Origin: Pseudopyrenochaeta lycopersici
Lineage: Eukaryota; Ascomycota; Dothideomycetes; Pleosporales; Pseudopyrenochaetaceae
DNA: 64,000 nt
Direction of reading: 5' to 3'
Assembly (NCBI GenBank): GCA_003313425.1
Contig: NHZP01000037.1
Coordinates: forward strand, 124,001 to 188,000
Part shown: in pieces, positions 51,501 to 58,900 of the stretch
How the letters are laid out: each line of letters starts with the position of its first letter
How positions within the stretch are numbered: the stretch's first letter is position 1
The notes under the pieces: model-generated
Database searches by the model: none
Told to the model about the DNA's origin: nothing
Seen by the model: the letters and a program-made list of their open reading frames with translations, nothing else
Program-made: the position numbers and the translations under genes

Positions 51501-54413
51501 TGGTGGCTGTCGTCCGAAACGAACTGGCCGTCTGCCGTTTGGTCCCTTAGTGGCTGGAGTTCTGTTTGAAGGTTCGATGGGCTGTGCAACCAGCGTATGT
51601 ACCTGTGGGTTGGCCCTAGTCCAAATGTGATGGACATGGTTTTCAAATGTCGTATCACCGTTACTGGTATTCTCAGTGGGTTGATTGGTGATAGACTGGT
51701 TCTCCGGAAGAGGAAACACGGGTCCTTCTGAATCGACATCATGATCCGATGGAGGGTCATTTATGTCGATATCCTCGACAGGAATACGATCTCGGAGAGT
51801 TTCAACCTCATGACTGTCGGTCTGCCCTTGTCCGTCATCAACACGGGCGGCAGTGACGCGGACGACAGAGTTCTTCTCTGGAGCCCAGACTTTTAGCACA
51901 GCTTCGGTCTCAAAACCGACGAAATATCCCATCCATCCTCGCGCTTGGAGTAGGGACTTCCGTCTGTGTTCTGGTGGGAAAGTTACGTAGACTCGACTGC
52001 CGAAGATCCTTTCAATAGCAAGGTTTGGTCTGGTATTGTACAGGGCCTCCCAAGGGGTCTTCTTTCCTTCAAGCGCTCGAGATGGTGACCTGTTCTTGAT
52101 CCAGATTGCGTGCATGAACGCTTCGATCCAGAGTGTTTCTGACAATGTTACATTTCTCATGGTCTCTTCTGTGCGTGTGCCGAGTACCTGTGAGATTGTT
52201 TTCGATACACTGTTGGTTGCTTCTTGCAACATTGCTGACGCTCGCTCTCTATGGGTTCTGAAAGCTCGTTCTGCAACTCCATTCATGTGGTGTGTGTAGG
52301 GCACAGTGGTTTCGAGGGAAATTGCTTGTCGTTGGAACCAGTCTCGAAGCGCTCCGTGAGATGGAAATTCGTTATCAAGCCGATAGGTGCGTATTTCCAC
52401 ATTGTGGCGTTTCTCAATTGTTCGATGAAGTTGTCTAAAAACTTCTGGAATTCTTTCTTTGACCGCATATCTGGCTGACCATGTGAATCGAGTTGCATCG
52501 TCAGTCATGGCCAAGACGTATACACTGCCATCCCATGCTTTGATAGGGTATGGTCCCCACGCATCTGCGTGCATTAGCTCTCCTGGATTGGTGGCTCGCC
52601 GAGTTGCTGGATCTCTGGGGACTTTGTTGATTGCTCTTGTGGTTGCGCAGATTGGACAGATGGCGCCCAGCTTCCCCTGTAGCTGTTTGTCGGTTAGATC
52701 GATGCCGTCGCTTACCTTGAGGAGATCCCTCAGGCTTTGAATGCTGAGGTGTCCCATTCGTCGATGCCACTTCCAGACTGGATCATCATAGTCCAATAGA
52801 GACACGACGAATGGTGGCTGAACTCCTGGGGGGAGTTGTTGGTTTGGAATTGATATAGAATCTTCTTCTGTGTCATTGACTTGTAGTGAGATCGGTTCCC
52901 CTTGACTCAGTTGGAGGTCATTCGGGTACTCGGTCACCGGCGAGTCAACTTGCAGATGGAAGAGGCCGTCGATCAGGCTGGCACGGCCGATTTCGAAACC
53001 TTCAGCTGTCCTGATGGATATTCCATTTATACCCCAGGCTCCTCTGAGCTTGGCCTTTTCTGCAATCCATGAGAGTGAAAGGATATTGCACCTGGCGTCC
53101 TGAGCATAGGCCACATTACTCAGCTCCAGCTCTACTGGCTCGTTACCATCGGTGATTAGATGGAGAGGCACTGTTCCTGCTCCCTCAATGCGCAGTCCGC
53201 CGTTGTTGGCAGTTCCAACAGTGTATGCCATTTTCTGGAAATCAGAGAACCAAGCTTTGTCATTTGCGATGCAGATGTTTGCTCCCGAGTCCACAATCCA
53301 CTTGGAACTTCGTTCCACCGTCTCATTTTGAAGCAGCATCATCGTTTGTGGATTGATTGTTTTGTTGCCAGGCCCACTATTTGCACATGTCGCTTCCCAC
53401 TTGTTACGATGAACGATGGTAGTGGCGACGACTCTTGCTGGGCGTTTGGGTTTATGTTGTTGTGACTCGGTCTTGGGAAGATCCCTGGGTCTTACATTTG
53501 TAACGGCATTGGCCTCTTTTTTGAATGGTGTAGAGTTCTGCCCACCCTTGTTGGCTCTGTTTTCCTTAAGTTCGGGGTGTGTGATCCAGCATTCAGATTC
53601 GCTGTGAGTGCCCCATCTGTTGCACCCTTCGCAGAGTTGCCGGTCCTTGTCCTTTCCCTTGCTCTTTATATTATTATCCTTTTCTGGCATCAGCTGTGAT
53701 TCTACTCCCAGTAGGTGTCCATGGAGGGTTGCAAGGTCTCGAGGCAGCGCGGGTGTCCCCGCCAAGAGGTTCCAGGATTCCAAGAACCTGTTAAAACGGT
53801 TCGGCAAGGATCGCACAACCTTGGACATGAGCTGTTCATCGCTGAAAGTGCCATTAAGGTCAAGAATATCTTGTTGATAGGTCTTGAGAGTGTTGATAAG
53901 TTCTGACACAGATCCCTTGAACTTGTACTGTTCGATTTTTCCCAGCGTCATGTCTAATGCTCGTGCGTCATTCATCTTGCATAGTCCCTTGAGCTTTTCC
54001 ATGGCTAGGTGTGGGTCTCCTTCATCTTTGATGCATCCTCGAAGGGCTGTGTTGATGGTAGTGGAGAGGAGACCACGTGCATATCGAATGCGTTTCTGCT
54101 GTTTTTCGTATTCGTCGAGATCAAGCTTGTAGAATTGGATGATGAGGCTCAGCTGGTCGCTTGCCTGAGTATCCAAACTGCTTTGTTCAGTGTCTCTGGA
54201 CCTTGTTGCTGGCCCAGAGGAGGCCTGTCCATTGGACAGCGTTGGTCGCGTCGGCTTATCATGAATAGCTTCTTCGCCATTGAGAATCTTCCATACATCA
54301 TGTGCCTCTGCGATGAACTTCAGGTCGCGCTTCCATGCAAGGTAGTTCTCTTGTCCTTGCAGGATTTCGACTCGTGCTTCAACGGATTCGTTGGTAAGTT
54401 TGATGCTAGCCAT
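48576..54413 (-). CDS. gag-pol: Element A gag-pol polyprotein with Zn2Cys6-like array
   Basis: 1945 residues from ATG 54413 (MASIKLTNES). The non-ATG extension into the LTR is not used. Order: UBN2/copia gag (1-300) with knuckle CEGCNRWGTHSESEC; protease KWIVDSGANIC (~395); HHCC zinc region (HRRMGH...CPIC); integrase core HADAWGPY, YRLDNEF, MNGVAER; a Pro/Ser linker; then at about residues 970-1225 a cysteine-rich block with three perfect CX2CX6CX8-9CX2CX6C clusters (from CGQC, CVSC, CTLC) and two degenerate ones (from CITC, CHYC). RT follows (FDETYASVVKSASYRILFAL, YVDDINIFG), then RNase H (ADWAGCPDTRRSTTGYV, STCEAEY, DNNAAIRL). No stop or frameshift. The clusters match the GAL4-type fungal binuclear zinc domain; this is unusual for copia pol. 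Confidence 0.9.
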   Translation of the reverse strand: MASIKLTNESVEARVEILQGQENYLAWKRDLKFIAEAHDVWKILNGEEAIHDKPTRPTLSNGQASSGPATRSRDTEQSSLDTQASDQLSLIIQFYKLDLDEYEKQQKRIRYARGLLSTTINTALRGCIKDEGDPHLAMEKLKGLCKMNDARALDMTLGKIEQYKFKGSVSELINTLKTYQQDILDLNGTFSDEQLMSKVVRSLPNRFNRFLESWNLLAGTPALPRDLATLHGHLLGVESQLMPEKDNNIKSKGKDKDRQLCEGCNRWGTHSESECWITHPELKENRANKGGQNSTPFKKEANAVTNVRPRDLPKTESQQHKPKRPARVVATTIVHRNKWEATCANSGPGNKTINPQTMMLLQNETVERSSKWIVDSGANICIANDKAWFSDFQKMAYTVGTANNGGLRIEGAGTVPLHLITDGNEPVELELSNVAYAQDARCNILSLSWIAEKAKLRGAWGINGISIRTAEGFEIGRASLIDGLFHLQVDSPVTEYPNDLQLSQGEPISLQVNDTEEDSISIPNQQLPPGVQPPFVVSLLDYDDPVWKWHRRMGHLSIQSLRDLLKVSDGIDLTDKQLQGKLGAICPICATTRAINKVPRDPATRRATNPGELMHADAWGPYPIKAWDGSVYVLAMTDDATRFTWSARYAVKERIPEVFRQLHRTIEKRHNVEIRTYRLDNEFPSHGALRDWFQRQAISLETTVPYTHHMNGVAERAFRTHRERASAMLQEATNSVSKTISQVLGTRTEETMRNVTLSETLWIEAFMHAIWIKNRSPSRALEGKKTPWEALYNTRPNLAIERIFGSRVYVTFPPEHRRKSLLQARGWMGYFVGFETEAVLKVWAPEKNSVVRVTAARVDDGQGQTDSHEVETLRDRIPVEDIDINDPPSDHDVDSEGPVFPLPENQSITNQPTENTSNGDTTFENHVHHIWTRANPQVHTLVAQPIEPSNRTPATKGPNGRRPVRFGRQPPQEKCGQCRKRNSVCKQSISGSRCDRCLQDRRFCSFTPDDKPRWWSRQVQRPSENCVSCVNQGKVCAPTDDDPTFCTSCRDLGIRCSFSCRNGPIQDPQEKCTLCKTRRTKCKGGSATTKCTQCKKRKARCSFMKELLNDPECITCRSRIENGDRRRCCQRPCTTCQKDTSRVCCTFYIDQHTSIYHPISDRVRPDSIWDRVQRLSLENKCCHYCATIGKESVALDLKHDFPCQTCVTRNTTRSKESRGTSCIKFSNDGEYKRYFFRRAPRTATQPERHRLVSPPPMTEVGTEIGADEEEWQGLDDFTVDGDIEDEYDDVTVDPALLEPQANLAVAPRREGEKHTPCPLRLHQQLYSAQQAPVCVQQELQKMENEWDADCDLTDSTFSSSDEPYLYGQPTGIPSAFPTSPSFTISSAVSLRETADKGKITMREAHKSSVCMLSASVKSFGPEPNTRKAALASAERKQWEQAMQEEYNSLLENQTWEVVDRPTDRKVLTGRWVFKRKLGSDGEVARHKARFVVRGFSQIYGLDFDETYASVVKSASYRILFALQARYGWKCHQMDIKTAFLNGDLEHEIFVEPPEGYPEASGQVLKLSKSLYGLKQAPRQWYFKLRAFLEGNGWRVSNFDPSVFIQDDENLIMEVYVDDINIFGLKEDRIVAMKHQLASRFNMTDLGLCVYYLGMHVHQEANGDVHLHQESYVQQILERYGLQDIYPRKTPMRTNLKLTKNDGPPRTLDFQRRYQSKVGALNYAMVVTRPDIAEAVGVVSRFCANPTEQHMKAVDDIYAYLKHTPNLGLHFKKNCSNQGLHAYVDADWAGCPDTRRSTTGYVIILAGSPISWMSRRQRGTPAMSTCEAEYTAGYKAAQEIIWIQNMINDFCIEGLEVASTLLLIDNNAAIRLTRNPELHDRTKHIDLKYHFLRKMTLSGRINTQWVSSKDNLADLLTKPLPRDVFENLVKGLGMDKGCCTNLVTRS

Positions 54414-54480
54414 GGCTGCAAGGGTTTGACTTCTTGAAGACCGGAGTCGGACTAACACTGAAAGGTTGCGGTGTGCAAAA

Positions 54481-54494
54481 CCGGGCTCATAACC
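54481..54494 (-). other. Primer-binding site of element A
   Basis: GGTTATGAGCCCGG on the minus strand, directly after LTR end CAACT. Same initiator tRNA-Met anticodon-arm complement as in copia copies 1 and 2. Confidence 0.8.
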
Positions 54495-54663
54495 AGTTGA
54501 AATGTGTTTCTTCAAGCGTGTATATTACTATATGACCTTGTAGGTACTTATATACTTGTAGGCTTGGTCTGCCTGAATAGGCAGACCCGCCACAAGCTCC
54601 ATTGTGGCTTGCTTGCCTATAAGGCATCCACGTCACCTTGTCACATGCTGTTTCAAAACAACT
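54495..54663 (-). repeat. 5' LTR of element A
   Basis: Identical by eye to 48401-48569. Confidence 0.95.
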
Positions 54664-54668
54664 AATAC

Positions 54669-54783
54669 GCCACGATGGAGTCTGTGGCTTGTCTGCCTAT
54701 GTAGACGGGGACAGTCTACATGTATATAAGTACACACAAGCCCATAGGTCAATCTATACACTTGAAGAATCACATTTTCAACT
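54669..54783 (+). repeat. Left LTR of element B, remaining 115 bp
   Basis: gccacgatggagtctgtggc... to ttttcaact. Contains a TATA box tatataag at 54723 and an 8-bp stem atgtagac/gtctacat just before it. Confidence 0.95.
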
Positions 54784-54797
54784 GGTTATGAGCCCGG
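54784..54797 (+). other. Primer-binding site of element B
   Basis: ggttatgagcccgg directly after LTR end caact. Confidence 0.8.
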
Positions 54798-54864
54798 TTG
54801 TGCATACTGCACCCTTTCAGTGATAGTCCGAATCCGGTCTTCAAGAAGTCAAACGTTTGCAGCC

Positions 54865-55902
54865 ATGGCTAGCATCAAACTCGCCAACGAATCCGTTGAA
54901 GCACGGGTCGAAGTACTTCAAGGCCAGGAAAATTACCTTGCATGGAAGCGCGACCTGAAGTTCATCGCCGAGGCAAATAATGTCTGGAATATCCTTACCG
55001 GAGAAGAGACTATCCAAGACAAGCCAACGCGACCAACCCTCTCTGGGGTTTCGACTCAAGCCAAACCAGGCAAGAAGTCGAACGCCAAAGACGCTGACCC
55101 AATCGGCAGCAGTGTGGATGCTCAGACAAGCGATCAGCTGAGTCTGATCATCCAGTTCTACAAGCTCGATCTTGACGAATACGAAAAACAGCAGAAACGT
55201 CTTCGATATGCACGAGGCCTCCTCTCCACCACCATCAACACAGCCCTTCGAGGATGCATCAAGGATGAAGAGAATCCACAGCTGGCAATGGAGAAGCTCA
55301 AGGGACTCTGCAAGATGAATGACGCTCGCGCCCTGGACATGACTCTAGGAAAAATCGAACAACTCAAGTTCAAGGGATCAGTATCTGATCTTATCAACAC
55401 TCTCAAAACCCTGCAACAAGACATCATCGACCTCGAGGGCACTTTCAGTGACGAACAACTCATGTCAAAGGTCGTACGCTCCCTGCCGAACCGTTTCAAC
55501 AGATTCCTAGATACCTGGAACCTCTTGGCTGGAACAGCTGCTCTTCCACGCGACCTGGTAACTCTTCACGGACATCTTCTAGGAGTGGAGGCACAGCTGG
55601 CATCAGAAAAGGATAACAAAGAGAGTGATGCAAAGAACAAGGGAAGAGAGAGAAAAGACCGGCAACTCTGTGAAGGATGCAACAAGTGGGGCACCCACAA
55701 CGAATCAGAATGCTGGATCGCGCACCCCGAATTCAGGGAGAACAAATTCAACAAACACGAGGAAACCTCGAAACAGTTCAAAGGACAGGTTAATACCGTC
55801 AAAAATACGGGATCCAAGGATCACCACAAACCTCAGTCGCGACATGATCCCAAGCACCCAGGCAGAATTGTGGCCACTGCCATGCTCCACCGCAGCAAAT
55901 AG
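54865..55902 (+). CDS. gag: Element B gag (ends in UAG in the gag-pol frame)
   Basis: 345 codons from ATG 54865 (MASIKLANESVEARVEVLQG). It has the same helical UBN2-type gag as element A and a knuckle CEGCNKWGTHNESEC (CX2CX5HX4C). The TAG at 55900 stands where element A has TGG (Trp), and the same frame continues open into pol. Either a single nonsense mutation or a readthrough stop. Confidence 0.85.
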   Translation: MASIKLANESVEARVEVLQGQENYLAWKRDLKFIAEANNVWNILTGEETIQDKPTRPTLSGVSTQAKPGKKSNAKDADPIGSSVDAQTSDQLSLIIQFYKLDLDEYEKQQKRLRYARGLLSTTINTALRGCIKDEENPQLAMEKLKGLCKMNDARALDMTLGKIEQLKFKGSVSDLINTLKTLQQDIIDLEGTFSDEQLMSKVVRSLPNRFNRFLDTWNLLAGTAALPRDLVTLHGHLLGVEAQLASEKDNKESDAKNKGRERKDRQLCEGCNKWGTHNESECWIAHPEFRENKFNKHEETSKQFKGQVNTVKNTGSKDHHKPQSRHDPKHPGRIVATAMLHRSK

Positions 55903-58900
55903 GAGGCAACATGTGCAAATGCCGGATCAAGCGACAAGATAACGAACCTGGACAAACATACCTCCATGAAGGACGAAGCCAAAGTCCCGGAATACAACAA
56001 TCCAGGTGACTCTCTGTATCCAGGAAGGCCACGACTCATGGATGGTCTCAATCCACAAACGATGATGCTGCTCAAGGATGACGCAGTGGAACGAAGCTCC
56101 AAATGGATTGTTGACTCAGGTGCAAATGTCTGCATTGCAAATGACAAAGCATGGTTTTCTGAATTCCAGAAAATCACATACACCGTTGGAACTGCAAATA
56201 ACGGTGGCCTGCATATCGAAGGAGCTGGAACTGTACTTCTCCAGCTAACTACCGATGGAAATGAACCAGTCGAACTAGAGCTGCACAATGTGGCCTATGC
56301 TCAGGACGCCAGATGCAACATTCTGTCACTCTCTTGGATCGCTGAAAGGGCAAAACTCACAGGAGTCTGGGGAATCAAAGGAATATCCATCAGAACTGCT
56401 GAAGGTTTTGAAATTGGCCATGCCAGCCTGATTGATGGACTCTTTCACCTACAAATCGACCCACCGGAACACCCAAATGACCTCCAACCGAGTCAAGGGG
56501 AACCAATCTTACTACAAGCGAACAGCACAAGAGATGCTGAAGCAGTGGGAGAAGACTCTACGCGAACTCCGGACCAACAACTCCCACCAGGAGTTCAGCC
56601 ACCTTTCGTTGTGTCTCTACTTGATTACGACGACCCAGTCTGGAAATGGCACAGAAGAATGGGACACCTCAGCGTTCAGAGCTTGAGGGCTCTCCTCAAA
56701 GTAAGCAATGGCATTGATCTGACTGACAAACAATTACGGGCAAAATTGGGTACCATCTGTCCTGTCTGCGCTACCACCAGAGCAGTAAACAGAATCCCTA
56801 GAGATCCGGCAACTCGACGAGCCACGAATCCAGGAGAAATAATGCACGCAGATGCCTGGGGACCATATCCCATTGGCGCGTGGGATGGCACCATATATAT
56901 TTTGGCCATAACCGATGATGCAACTCGTTTCACCTGGTCAGCAAGATATGCAACCAAGGACAAGATTCCGGAAGTTTTCCGACATCTTCATCGGACTATT
57001 GAAAAACGGAACAACATGACAATTCGCGCATACCGGCTCGACAACGAATTTCCACTATATGGAGAACTTCGAGACTGGTTCCAGCGACATGCAATCTCTC
57101 TGGAAAACTCAGTACCCTACACGCACCATATGAACGGTGTTGCGGAAAGAGGTTTCCGTACAGACAGAGAACGAGCTTCAGCAATGCTGCAAGAAGCAAC
57201 AAACAGCGTCTCATCAACAATTTCCAAGATACTTGGTACACGCACAGAAGAAGCAATGAGGAACGTTTCCCTATCAGAAACACTGTGGGTTGAAGCTTTC
57301 TCACATGCAATCTGGATCAAAAATAGATCACCATCACGGGCCCTCGAGGGGAAAATAACGCCGTGGGAGGCATTCTACAAACTCAAACCAAACCTCGACA
57401 TCGAACGGATCTTCGGCAGTCGGGTCTATGTCACCTATCCACCAGAGCATAGACAGAAAACCCTTCTCCAACCACGAGGATGGATTGGGTACTTCGTTGG
57501 TTTCGAAACTGAAGCCGTACTGAGAGTTTGGCACCCAGATAAGAAACGCGTCGTACGCATTACTGCACCACGTGTCGACGATGGCCAAGGCCAGACCGAC
57601 GACCATGACGGCGAAACCCTCTCCAATCGAATTCCAATCGGTGACATAACTTTGGATGACGATGCTTCAGACAACGAGTCGATCCTGGAAACAACCTCCC
57701 AACCCCACGCAAGTAGCCCAGGGAGTTTTCCTAATTCTACACAAACCGGTCCAGAAGTCCCTCGCTACTCAACCCGAAGTGTTTCCAAAACCTCTCCCTA
57801 CTTCGCACAGATTGGTCACAATACTGTGCGCCACCCTGAGGAAGACAGTAACGACCAGGTACATCCATATTCAGACAGTCTATCTGAGACCCAAAGCCAG
57901 TCTTCAAGTACTTTTTCAGACATCGAACCAGACAATAACCAAGAAGAAGCACGCGAAATGGGCCCCATACATAAAGCGTTTTCAGAAGCTGGCATTGACT
58001 ATGATACATGGGACGATGCTTACGCCGTTTACGACTCCCGAAATAGAATTATGCCGCAAGTGAACATACTCACCAGGCAAGGCACATACTTCTCTAATGG
58101 TAGCACTCATGTGCGACATGTAAAACCAAGCGCATCACTGAAGAAAAGGAAAAGATGCCCCCGAGGTCAACCGTCACAAGACAAGTGCGAACGCTGTCGT
58201 AAGAACGGTCATGTTTGTAAACGATCCGATCCTACCTCGAGATGCGATCACTGCAACACATGCGGCCTCATCTGCTCTTTTGCGCCGGATGACGACAGGC
58301 GAAAGGGACAACCACCACAAGACAAATGTGACCAATGTCGACAAGTAAGAGCCGTCTGTAGACGATCCAATCCCCACTCCAGATGCGATAAGTGCCAGTC
58401 GGTGAGCCGAGTTTGCTCTTTCGTGCCCGAGGACAACAAGGTACCAAGATGGTCAGACACATATCTTCCACCGGAGAAGAAATGCTACGCATGTACCAAA
58501 GAACGCCGCCGGTGCTACCTTACAGAGGACCCCAAGACTTGCAGGAACTGCCCGATGAGAGGGTACAAATGCTCCTTCAGTGGAAATGTCCCACGGGGTA
58601 CACAGGACCCAAAGGACAAATGCAAGCAGTGCAGGAAGACGAAGAGATGGTGTGAGGGGGGCTCAGCAGAGACAAGATGCATTCCCTGCCAAAAGGGCAG
58701 ATTCAGGTGCTCCATGCTGGCTCCTCTAAACGATCCGGAATGTGTTGCCTGTCAGGGGAGCCGAAGATGGGGAAATGCCAGAAGATGTCAGGCAATACCA
58801 TGCCTACACTGTCGAACGTCCGGAAGGACATCCTGCAGTTTCCGTGTCAATCCGAATACTGCGGTGTATCACCCAATACTGCAGAACCTTCACCCCAAAT

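Larger units (their letters stand above)
48401..54663 (-). mobile_element. Copia element A (Zn2Cys6-bearing), full length
   Basis: Minus strand, 6263 bp. TSD aatac lies at 48396-48400 and 54664-54668. LTRs at 48401-48569 and 54495-54663 (169 bp each) look identical. Primer-binding site at 54494-54481, 81-nt leader, one uninterrupted 1945-codon gag-pol. It has every part needed for autonomous transposition that I can recognise, and identical LTRs, so it may be active. Confidence 0.95.
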
